From Aquamicrobium aerolatum DSM 21857 (GTDB taxonomy: Bacteria; Pseudomonadota; Alphaproteobacteria; Rhizobiales; Rhizobiaceae): a DNA stretch of 64,000 nucleotides. This document shows positions 58,402-64,000 of this stretch, one piece after another. Made by a program: the position numbers and the translations under genes. Position 1 is the stretch's first letter. The number at the start of each line of letters is the position of its first letter. The stretch covers positions 91,464-155,463 of the forward strand of contig NZ_FORF01000010.1 of the NCBI RefSeq assembly GCF_900113935.1. Direction: 5' to 3'. Under the pieces are notes generated by a model. That model worked only from the letters and a program-made list of their open reading frames with translations. It ran no database searches and was not told the DNA's origin.

Positions 58402-59622
58402 ATGGCAGCTTCAGAACCGTCGGCGATTACGGTCGTCGAGGTTGACCACGAGATTTCGCGCGGGGCGAGCAATCTCCGTTTTAGCAGGTCGATCGAACGC
58501 TTGTTCCTGGAAGACTATCTCTTCAATCGTGCCAGGATGGTGACGATCTGGGCGCTGGTCGGCACCTTGATGTATTGCATGGCGCTGGCGGGCGACTTTT
58601 CAATGGTGCCCGATGTCGCCCCCATCATGTTGTTTCTGCGTCTGGGCGTCTTCGTGCCCTTTGCGTTGCTGGTGATTCTGGTGATGCGGCTTCGTCCGAC
58701 GGCGCGGAACTACGACATGCTGTCCTTCGGCGTGGGCGTACTTGGAATTGCGCTGCCTATGGTAACGCTGATATTCGCCAGTGGGCCCTATCTGTTTATC
58801 TATCAGACCGGGAGTGTAGGAACGCTGGCATTTTTCGTCATCGTACTGCGCCCGCGGTTCCGCACTGTGATTTTGGGGCTGGGTGTCATGACCGCCATTC
58901 AGCTGACGACCATCCATATCAATGGCAATTTCGACGAGGTCAGATATGGCGGAATCGTAACGTTTTACATTACGCTTGTCGTGTTCTTGGCTCTTTCGGC
59001 CTATTTTCACGAGAATATGGATCGCATGAATTTCCTGCATCGCCTGAGGGGCGAGCTTCTTCAGGAAGAACTGCGCGTGCAGTCCGAGCAGGACGTTATG
59101 AGTGGGCTGTTGAACCGGCGCTCGCTTTCCAGATATGAGCGCGAACTGTGGACGACTGACTCGACCTCAACGGTGGTGTCAGCGATCATGATCGATATTA
59201 ATCTGTTCAAGAGCTACAACGATAGCCATGGGCACCTTGCCGGCGACGCTTGCATCATGGCTGTGAGCCAGATCGTTCGCGGGACTGTCGGGGCATGTGG
59301 CAAGGCATTCCGATTTGGCGGGGAGGAATTGCTTGTGCTTCTTCCGGGCATTTATGCGGAGCGCGCTGCAGAATTTGCAGAGCAGATGCGTGTCGACATC
59401 GAAGCTGCGGGTATTCATCATCGCGGAAAGGGGATTGGCGGCACAGTGACTGCCAGCTTTGGCGTGGCCGAGGTGCTGATGCAGGAAAGCTCTTTCCAGA
59501 TGCTGCTGCAGGCTGCAGACACGGCCCTCTACGATGCCAAGAAAGCGGGTCGAAACACGGTCAAAGTGTGGGGAGCGAACTCAGCGGAAATTCGTGAGCT
59601 TCGGAACCAGACAAAGGCCTGA
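58402..59622 (+). CDS. Membrane-anchored diguanylate cyclase (GGDEF)
   Basis: 406-aa sensor-type protein with six predicted N-terminal membrane helices (about residues 46-205), a short linker and a GGDEF domain near 230-390. The active-site signature is GGEEL, a one-residue variant of GG[DE]EF; DINLFKSYND holds the metal-binding Asp. The residues where the inhibitory RxxD I-site would be are G..C, so product feedback is probably absent. It likely makes cyclic di-GMP at the inner membrane. Last host gene before the integrated element. The C-terminal residues after 390 are short. Confidence 0.88.
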   Translation: MAASEPSAITVVEVDHEISRGASNLRFSRSIERLFLEDYLFNRARMVTIWALVGTLMYCMALAGDFSMVPDVAPIMLFLRLGVFVPFALLVILVMRLRPTARNYDMLSFGVGVLGIALPMVTLIFASGPYLFIYQTGSVGTLAFFVIVLRPRFRTVILGLGVMTAIQLTTIHINGNFDEVRYGGIVTFYITLVVFLALSAYFHENMDRMNFLHRLRGELLQEELRVQSEQDVMSGLLNRRSLSRYERELWTTDSTSTVVSAIMIDINLFKSYNDSHGHLAGDACIMAVSQIVRGTVGACGKAFRFGGEELLVLLPGIYAERAAEFAEQMRVDIEAAGIHHRGKGIGGTVTASFGVAEVLMQESSFQMLLQAADTALYDAKKAGRNTVKVWGANSAEIRELRNQTKA

Positions 59623-59718
59623 CCCGCTGCTTGCGCCCGTGCTCGGTCGGTGCCGCCCGATTTGCGAAGTAATTTCAGTCCCTTTTGTGAATTACCCTAT
59701 TTGCCACTTGCGAAGCAC

Positions 59719-59748
59719 GAGCCGAGGCGGTAGGGCTTTCCTCGGTTC
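59719..59748 (+). promoter_or_regulatory. Inverted repeat directly before the broken tRNA-Pro
   Basis: GAGCCGAGG (59719-59727) pairs with CCTCGGTTC (59740-59748) over 9 positions with one G-T; the right arm ends on the first base of the tRNA. It may be a leader stem or recombinase arm site. Confidence 0.4.
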
Positions 59749-59786
59749 GGAGCGTAGCGCAGCCCGGTAGCGCACTTGACTGGGGG
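59748..59786 (+). pseudogene. 5' half of tRNA-Pro (GGG), interrupted at the anticodon loop (attL side)
   Basis: The sequence reads CGGAGCG (acceptor), TA, GCGC-AGCCCGGTA-GCGC (D-arm), A, CTTGA (anticodon stem) and CTGGGGG (loop with anticodon GGG), all as in a normal tRNA-Pro. The expected 3' stem TCAAG, T-arm and acceptor are missing: the next bases are GATGG and lead into the integrase. This is the left junction of the integrated element. The full gene may be restored at the right end outside the window. Confidence 0.85.
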
Positions 59787-59811
59787 GATGGTGCCCAGCG
59801 TTCCGAAAATC

Positions 59812-60978
59812 TCATCTTTTCAAACTGTTGACTGCCGTAGGTGCACTCGCCGTGGTAGTTTTCGTGGTAGTCGCGGCTTCCAGTGCGTTGCGCACGTCGT
59901 CGACCATCGCGTGGGCATACTTCGTGGTAGTCTTGACGTCGGCGTGGCCCAGCAGGCTCTGCACGACGCGCAAATTGCTTTTGCGCAGCACGCGCGTGGC
60001 AGCTGTGTGCCGGGCATCGTGCGGACGAAAGTTCTTCACGCCGGAGCGCTCAATCGCCCGTCTCGATCCCGACTTGAAGCCAGCGAGGGTTAGCGGGTAG
60101 CGCTTACCCCGGCACAGCAGCCTGCCATCCTTCATCTTGACGGCACGTTTTGCGACATAGGTAAAGACCTTTTCGGGGTGATGCCCCTGTTCAGCCCATA
60201 GCATTTTGAAGGTCGATTCGGTCATCGGGATTGTGCGGGCTTTGTTGCCCTTGCCGATGACCGTGAATTGACGGTTGAAGAAGTCTACCTGCGTCCACAC
60301 CAGGGCAATAATTTCTGCTCGTCGACAACCGGTCTGGAAAGCAAATTCCAGCGCGACATCATAGCCGCGCTCGACCTGCTGCATGATGGCGTCTTCTTCA
60401 TCGGGCGTTGCTTCGCGGACCCGCTCCTGGCTTTCGTCCAGCAGGTGCTGTCCCCAGTCAATCTCCTGAGCACGAACCTTCCATACCTTCGCTGCTCTAA
60501 GCAAAACTTCACGCAGTGGCTGCGTGGCTGTCCGATTGACCGTCGCGGGCGACACGCGGCGTCGGATCTCTGCTGTCTTGTATTTTTTTCCCGGTTTACG
60601 CTGCGACGGGACGTATTCGCCGCGACGCTTTGCAACCATCACAGCAACCTCTGAGGTGCCGATGCTGTGAAGCATCGTCGTCGCGCCGAAATGATTTTGA
60701 AGCCATTCCATTGCGCGCAGCGTGTTGTCTGCGTTGACGTGATGGGTTCCGACTTCTTGCCAATAGCGCGCCAATGCTGCTTCGACTGTCATGTCAGGGC
60801 CCGAGAGGCTGGCTTCTGATACTATCAGCGCGAGCGCGGCTTCTTTGGCGGCAGCCTCTACCTGTTTTGCTTCGCGCTTCGTCGTTCGGCCAGTGCTGCC
60901 CGAAAATCGGCGACCACGGATCCGGAAGTCATACGAGTAGACGCCGTCTTTGGTGTCGGGTCGGATGAAGACGGACAT
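59812..60978 (-). CDS. Tyrosine-type site-specific integrase
   Basis: 388-aa tyrosine recombinase that should catalyse integration and excision of this element at tRNA-Pro. Arm-binding N-terminal region (FRIRGRRFSGSTG), core-binding SAM-like region (about 65-180), and the catalytic domain with R219 in TGCRRAE, H320 and R323 in RPHDARHTA, H345 in LGHADV and the nucleophile Y354 in TTKYAHA. The C-terminal tail is Thr/Ala-rich. Its stop is 26 bases from the tRNA break. Start ATG 60978 has AAAGG upstream; it lies 121 bases inside the 3' end of the HTH gene. Confidence 0.95.
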   Translation of the reverse strand: MSVFIRPDTKDGVYSYDFRIRGRRFSGSTGRTTKREAKQVEAAAKEAALALIVSEASLSGPDMTVEAALARYWQEVGTHHVNADNTLRAMEWLQNHFGATTMLHSIGTSEVAVMVAKRRGEYVPSQRKPGKKYKTAEIRRRVSPATVNRTATQPLREVLLRAAKVWKVRAQEIDWGQHLLDESQERVREATPDEEDAIMQQVERGYDVALEFAFQTGCRRAEIIALVWTQVDFFNRQFTVIGKGNKARTIPMTESTFKMLWAEQGHHPEKVFTYVAKRAVKMKDGRLLCRGKRYPLTLAGFKSGSRRAIERSGVKNFRPHDARHTAATRVLRKSNLRVVQSLLGHADVKTTTKYAHAMVDDVRNALEAATTTKTTTASAPTAVNSLKR

Positions 60979-61199
60979 GCTGTTACCTTTCGCTTCGCTC
61001 TCCAGGCGATGAGGTCATCGACATCGTAGCGGGGCGTCTCACGCTTTTTTCCGCGACCGATATTGACGTATGGAAGCTCGCCGCTCTTTCGCATCTGACG
61101 CAAAGTGTCTTCGCTGATGCCGAGTACCCGCGCCGCGTCTTCCGGCGTCAAGAGGGGCTGGGGCAGTTTTCCACGATGTTCACAGGCAGAATCGCTCAT
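60858..61199 (-). CDS. Excisionase-like helix-turn-helix protein
   Basis: 113-aa protein with a MerR/AlpA-type HTH_17 domain at about 17-66 (LTPEDAARVLGISEDTLRQM, then GELPYVNIGRGK and YDVDDLIAWR). Such proteins act as excisionases (recombination directionality factors) or as island regulators. The last ~40 codons overlap the integrase gene in another frame, so both are read from one message with coupled translation. Its ATG shares one base with the upstream stop (TGATG). Confidence 0.85.
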   Translation of the reverse strand: MSDSACEHRGKLPQPLLTPEDAARVLGISEDTLRQMRKSGELPYVNIGRGKKRETPRYDVDDLIAWRAKRKVTACPSSSDPTPKTASTRMTSGSVVADFRAALAERRSAKQNR

Positions 61200-61477
61200 C
61201 AGAACAATCCTCCCTCACGATTCGGCGAGATGCAGCTCGGGCAGGTGTGGGTATAAGGCTCGTCGACAGCTCTGCCGGCTACACGTGGCGCTGCGCCAAA
61301 GAGATCGGTCGTGTCATTGTCCGAACGCTTCGGCACAGCCTTGCGGATGATCCAGCCGGCAGTCCTGGCGTCGGCGATCATCACGCCGAAATCCTCGGCG
61401 AGGTATTTGTTTGGGTAGCTCGCGGGGCAGGTGTCGCAACAGACCTGCAGCCGCTCGCCGTGGCGCGTGATGCTCAT
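61199..61477 (-). CDS. Small zinc-ribbon-like island protein A
   Basis: 92-aa protein, family not recognised. It has two CxxC pairs, in CCDTCPAS (near 13-17) and HTCPSCIS (near 78-83), about 65 residues apart, which could bind one zinc. The middle contains a short charged region (KAVPKRSDNDTTD). Its TGA overlaps the HTH start by one base and its ATG overlaps the upstream stop (ATGA), so it is translated inside the integrase operon. Phage-type small protein by context. Confidence 0.72.
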   Translation of the reverse strand: MSITRHGERLQVCCDTCPASYPNKYLAEDFGVMIADARTAGWIIRKAVPKRSDNDTTDLFGAAPRVAGRAVDEPYTHTCPSCISPNREGGLF

Positions 61478-61752
61478 GAGTGCAGCACTCCTTCGGCCCT
61501 GGCGATGACAGCTTGCGCATTCATGAGGCGGGTAATCTGCCCTTGGCCGAGGCCCGAGCTATAGCGCACGGCCTCGAGCATGCGCGTCACATCCTTGGCG
61601 GCTGCAACAAGCTCGATCAGAGCTTCTTTTTGCTCGGCAGGGCCGCCGGGCTTACGACCATATTGCCGCCACGTGGCCCGGCAGTCCGCGCAAGCACGGT
61701 GACCAGTGTCGGGCATGGGAGAGTCGCAGTTGTTGCAGCAGATCGCGCTCAT
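61474..61752 (-). CDS. Small zinc-ribbon-like island protein B
   Basis: 92-aa protein, family not recognised, with CNNC (near 6-9) and CADC (near 20-23) pairs, the classic spacing of a compact zinc ribbon, followed by a basic segment (RATWRQYGRKPGG) and a helical C-terminal half (ALIELVAAAKDVTRMLEAV). The start at 61752 is taken because it gives the zinc-ribbon N-terminus and overlaps the upstream gene's stop (ATGA); the longer frame to 61848 is not used. Confidence 0.72.
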   Translation of the reverse strand: MSAICCNNCDSPMPDTGHRACADCRATWRQYGRKPGGPAEQKEALIELVAAAKDVTRMLEAVRYSSGLGQGQITRLMNAQAVIARAEGVLHS

Positions 61753-62117
61753 GGCTGCGGCTCCAGTCTGTCCAGGCGCTCGATCTCCGCCATCAGCAGC
61801 GCTGCTGCTTTGATCAGGTCGCGACGGCGCGAAGTGGGTTTGAACCATTGCGTGCTCCAGCCGATCGGCCAGAGAGCCTTAAGGAAAGCGGTGAGACCAG
61901 CTGCGCCATAGGCGTCTATGATGGTGCGATCAATCGGCCCCGCGGCGGCGCAGGCTGCATAGGCTATCGCCGCTCGCGAGAGGCTGAAGTCGGCATGCTG
62001 ATCGTCGTGGGCGGGTGTCCAGCTTTCCTCGTTCATCTGGCGGGCGCGTTCGTTCAGAATGTCGATCGCTGCCTTGGAAAGGTCGGAGACGTGGTTGAAA
62101 GACGGATTCGTTGACAT
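61749..62117 (-). CDS. Phage-type hypothetical protein
   Basis: 122-aa protein of a type often found in alphaproteobacterial prophages: DILNERARQMNEESWTPAHDD near 18-38, alanine-rich SLSRAAIAYAACAAA, then WPIGW and the closing RRRDLIKAAALLMAEIERLDR. Function unknown; the two conserved ends suggest a helical protein. The ATG at 62117 is 4 bases after the upstream stop; the end overlaps protein B. Confidence 0.8.
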   Translation of the reverse strand: MSTNPSFNHVSDLSKAAIDILNERARQMNEESWTPAHDDQHADFSLSRAAIAYAACAAAGPIDRTIIDAYGAAGLTAFLKALWPIGWSTQWFKPTSRRRDLIKAAALLMAEIERLDRLEPQP

Positions 62118-62121
62118 CGGT

Positions 62122-62340
62122 TCAGTTCAATCCCGTTAAAAAGGACCACTGGTCGGATGGTTGCTGGCTATTGAGGCGCAGATAGGCGATGGCGGCGCAC
62201 TGGGCCAAAGCGCTGATCAGCGCCTCATTGCCGAACCTGTCGGCAAGATGACGTAGTTCCTGCTCCAGTCCCGACAAATCGGAACCGCATCTCTTGATCG
62301 TGGCGTCGACACGATTCACAATGTGGGTGGGATTTGTCAT
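62122..62340 (-). CDS. Small hypothetical island protein, first gene of the integrase operon
   Basis: 72-aa helical protein without recognisable family (MTNPTHIVNRVDATIKRCG, later LADRFGNEALISALAQCAAIAYLRL). It starts 17 bases from the start of the divergent DUF4145 gene and is followed after 4 bases by the next gene, which suggests it is real and first in a six-gene minus-strand operon. Confidence 0.6.
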   Translation of the reverse strand: MTNPTHIVNRVDATIKRCGSDLSGLEQELRHLADRFGNEALISALAQCAAIAYLRLNSQQPSDQWSFLTGLN

Positions 62341-62357
62341 GGCGCAGGGGGCCTCGC

Positions 62358-63080
62358 ATGTTTACGGTGACGGCAAGATGTGGGTGGTGCAAGGAACTGG
62401 GAGAGTTCCAGTTCAGGCATGCTTTCGGCTTTTCGGCGATAGATCCGGAAGCCGGCAAAGGCCGGCAAGGTGGAATCATGCCCGTGGGACGCACGCCGGG
62501 ATCGCCGTCGCGCGCGAGTGCGGAACCTGAGGTCGATGCGGCGGCGATCTCGCAATGTATCCGTTGCTACAAGCCGTCCATGATCGTGTTCAGCACACGG
62601 CCTGATCATCTCGACAGCATCATTGAATGCCTGGATCAGACCACTCCTCTTAAGGGCGGTGCGTCCCTGGTGACGGTTTTGGGCATGTATCCGCCTCAAC
62701 CGGAGGCCGATGACGATCCGCATTGGCCGGCTGAAATCCGCCGCCAGTTTCGCGATGCGCAGACCATGCTGATGAGCAATATGTCGCCGTCGATCATCAT
62801 AGGCGTGTGCCGGACAGTTCTTGATGTCGTGATGCGTAAACTGGGTGCTTCCGAGGGAACGCTGCACCAGCGAATCAATCTTCTGCAGGCGCGGGCGGTC
62901 ATCACGACCCCAATTGCAGATTGGGCGCACAAGTTGAGGCTCGACGGTAATGAGGCGGTTCACGAAGGGACGGGTGAGCGCGATAATGCGGCGGAATTTG
63001 TCGAGTTCCTCCGCACGCTCATGGACGTCACGTTTTCCTTGCCTGCAAAGATCGCAAAACAGCAAGGCCGAAGCACGTAA
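62358..63080 (+). CDS. DUF4145 domain protein with N-terminal zinc ribbon
   Basis: 240-aa protein with C8/C11 and C67/C70 (TARCGWCKE and AISQCIRCYKP), likely a zinc ribbon, then a linker MYPPQPEADD, and the DUF4145 helical domain (SIIIGVCRTVLDVVMRKLG, INLLQARAVITTPIADWAHKLR, LDGNEAVHEG). DUF4145 occurs alone in phage/island genes and fused to restriction enzymes and nucleases; its function is unknown. ATG 62358 follows AGGGGG with a 6-base spacer. It is the only plus-strand gene of the island before the IS. Confidence 0.88.
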   Translation: MFTVTARCGWCKELGEFQFRHAFGFSAIDPEAGKGRQGGIMPVGRTPGSPSRASAEPEVDAAAISQCIRCYKPSMIVFSTRPDHLDSIIECLDQTTPLKGGASLVTVLGMYPPQPEADDDPHWPAEIRRQFRDAQTMLMSNMSPSIIIGVCRTVLDVVMRKLGASEGTLHQRINLLQARAVITTPIADWAHKLRLDGNEAVHEGTGERDNAAEFVEFLRTLMDVTFSLPAKIAKQQGRST

Positions 63081-63118
63081 GCGCCTGTAAGTTTGCGGCT
63101 TAGGGACGGATCGAACCA

Positions 63119-63589
63119 TCAGTTCACTCCTGCGCAAAGAACCAGGCGCGGGGCACTTTCGTGAGGAACTTCGAACCTGAAGCTGGCGCTGTGCTTCCAG
63201 CTGTATGCTCCGAGTGTGTATTCCCCCGGCTCGAGGGGTGCCTGTGCGTCATTAATGACGCCTTCGATGCTTCCTGCTATTGTGTCTGGCTCGCCGGGGA
63301 TCCAAAAAAGGGTTGCGCCTTCTGGGTTGAGACTGGAAAGAGTAAAGCTGCGATCCTCGGCGACCGTAACGCGAATGCTGCCGTAGTCATCGCCGGCTGA
63401 AAACTCGACGATCTGGCCTTCGATGATCTCGGTGCGATAGAAATCTTCACCGTCATCGTTGCCAACTGGCATGAGCACGAACCGTCCCCCGTCGATCGCG
63501 CGGATGAATGCGTCGGGTGATTCCTGCGGTGCGGGGATAGTCTCGTCGAGCCATTCGCTCGGAAGCCATTTGCGGGTAAAGTCAGACAT
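63119..63589 (-). CDS. Hypothetical island protein, 156 aa
   Basis: Unknown family. Soluble and acidic, with beta-rich stretches (RFVLMPVGNDDGEDFYRTEI, GSIRVTVAEDRSFTLSSL, FRFEVPHESAPRLVL), no signal peptide or membrane segment. Convergent with the DUF4145 gene over 38 bases. Start at 63589 (MSDFTRKWLPSEWL) overlaps the 3' end of a 31-codon frame. An in-frame ATG 6 codons upstream (63607) is possible. Confidence 0.7.
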   Translation of the reverse strand: MSDFTRKWLPSEWLDETIPAPQESPDAFIRAIDGGRFVLMPVGNDDGEDFYRTEIIEGQIVEFSAGDDYGSIRVTVAEDRSFTLSSLNPEGATLFWIPGEPDTIAGSIEGVINDAQAPLEPGEYTLGAYSWKHSASFRFEVPHESAPRLVLCAGVN

Positions 63590-63677
63590 TGTCGGCCACC
63601 CAGTCATCGATCATCGCGATCAGCAGCCTGTCGCCTGGCTCTTCGCGTGCTTCCAAGTGTTCCCCGTCAGCGCCCAT
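63582..63677 (-). CDS. Possible small ORF (31 aa) next to the IS
   Basis: ATG at 63677 opens a 31-codon frame (MGADGEHLEAREEPGDRLLI and so on, ending WVADNV), overlapping the next gene's start by 8 bases, the same style as the other coupled genes here. A stop lies 3 codons before the ATG. It may be a short real gene or the remains of a gene cut by the IS. Confidence 0.3.
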   Translation of the reverse strand: MGADGEHLEAREEPGDRLLIAMIDDWVADNV

Positions 63678-63693
63678 GGCACAGATTCAGGGT

Positions 63694-64000
63694 TGAGCTT
63701 TAAGGAGTGTTTTGGTCTCGTCGTCTGACGAAGGAACCAAGATGACTGCTAAATCCCCGAGCACCAAAAAGCCTGCCGAGCAGGTGGTGAAGGACATTCG
63801 CCGGGCGACCCGACGGCACTTTTCAGCTGAAGACAAGATCCGGATCGTTCTCGATGGTCTGCGCGGCGAAGACAGCATTGCCGAACTGTGCCGCAAGGAA
63901 GGCATCGCGCAGAGCCTTTATTACACTTGGTCGAAAGAGTTCATGGAAGCCGGCAAGCGCCGACTGGCGGGCGATACTGCTCGTGCTGCGACCAGTGATG
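63694..64000 (+). mobile_element. IS3-family insertion sequence, left part
   Basis: Starts near TGAGCTTTAAGGAGTGTTTT at 63694-63713, which may be the terminal inverted repeat, and contains orfA from 63742. The right part and second repeat are outside the window, so the exact boundary is uncertain. Confidence 0.6.
63742..64000 (+). CDS. IS3-family transposase OrfA (cut by window end)
   Basis: The visible 86 codons start MTAKSPSTKKPAEQVVKDIR and contain the HTH_Tnp-type region RHFSAEDKIRIVLDGLRGED, SIAELCRKEGIAQSLYYTWS, then FMEAGKRRLAGDTARAATSD, the standard OrfA of an IS3-group element. The usual -1 frameshift region and OrfB lie beyond the window. ATG at 63742 follows AAGGAACC. Confidence 0.92.
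   Translation, partial: MTAKSPSTKKPAEQVVKDIRRATRRHFSAEDKIRIVLDGLRGEDSIAELCRKEGIAQSLYYTWSKEFMEAGKRRLAGDTARAATSD

Larger units (their letters stand above)
59787..64000. mobile_element. Left part of an integrated genomic island or satellite-like element
   Basis: Starts exactly where tRNA-Pro(GGG) identity ends. It contains a tyrosine integrase next to the junction, an excisionase-like HTH gene, small zinc-ribbon and phage-type hypothetical genes, a DUF4145 gene, an unknown gene and an IS3-family element. No capsid, tail, replication or conjugation gene is seen in 4.2 kb. The right end is outside the window. Confidence 0.85.

Noticed and set aside
59748..59810. Complete but unusual tRNA at the island junction
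   Set aside because: CGGAGCG could pair with CGTTCCG at 59799-59805, but there is no proper anticodon 3' stem, variable region or T-arm in between. The pairing is likely chance.
59812..64000. Complete prophage
   Set aside because: Integrase, HTH and small phage-type genes are present but no capsid, terminase, tail or lysis gene occurs in the visible part. Calling it a prophage would go beyond the sequence.

Overview
This window looks like a chromosome segment of a Hyphomicrobiales (Rhizobiales) alphaproteobacterium, probably close to the Phyllobacteriaceae/Brucellaceae. This rests on gene content rather than a database search: the AapJQMP general amino-acid transporter, a DUF6163-LdtR-L,D-transpeptidase block, an Omp25/31-like porin, short DnaA-like HdaA, the order purN-purM-(CDP-alcohol transferase)-AI-2E permease-hdaA, and the order DUF177-plsX-fabH-ihfA-merR. 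Base composition is high-GC throughout.

Layout. 1-7.9 kb (mostly minus strand): moaE (cut by the window edge), moaD, pgsA, uvrC and a pteridine-reductase-like SDR form one close series; then an Omp25-like outer-membrane protein, a glutathione S-transferase, an RNase T2 lipoprotein, a small exported Cys-containing protein and rlmJ. 7.9-14.4 kb: a molybdopterin oxidoreductase, purN/purM, and a divergent series of CDP-alcohol phosphatidyltransferase, AI-2E permease and hdaA. 14.4-22.8 kb: tRNA-Arg(TCT), an NDUFS4-like protein, tRNA-Pro(TGG), metC, aapJQMP, an FAD monooxygenase and a zf-CHCC protein. 22.8-35 kb: ppk-ppx, rnd, an MFS protein, aspS, an unknown exported protein and parC. 35-44.7 kb: msrPQ, a HerA-like ATPase, an EamA permease, arginyltransferase, an RDD protein, hemB, DUF6163, ldtR and an L,D-transpeptidase. 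44.8-50.7 kb: glyA-nrdR-ribD-ribE-ribH-nusB-MFS, a one-carbon/riboflavin operon. 50.8-59.6 kb: hppA, bamE, ubiquinol-cytochrome c chaperone, DUF177, plsX, fabH, ihfA, a MerR regulator and a diguanylate cyclase.

At 59,748 the host chromosome ends in the 5' half of a tRNA-Pro(GGG) gene that stops at the end of the anticodon loop. From there to the window end is an integrated element. It has a tyrosine recombinase next to the junction, an excisionase-like HTH gene overlapping it, four more very small genes (two with zinc-ribbon cysteines) in the same overlapping minus-strand operon, a divergent DUF4145 zinc-ribbon gene, an unknown 156-aa gene and the start of an IS3-family insertion sequence. 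No phage structural genes are visible; the right end of the element lies outside the window.

How the genes work together. Molybdenum-cofactor genes (moaD/moaE) sit in the same region as two molybdoenzymes (the oxidoreductase and MsrP). The fatty-acid/phospholipid initiation genes plsX and fabH are adjacent. The polyphosphate kinase and phosphatase overlap by four bases. The best leads for new biology are non-coding: a structured leader before metC, a strong inverted repeat before hppA, a hairpin between ribE and ribH, a candidate LdtR operator, and the tRNA-splitting island with its operon of tiny genes.
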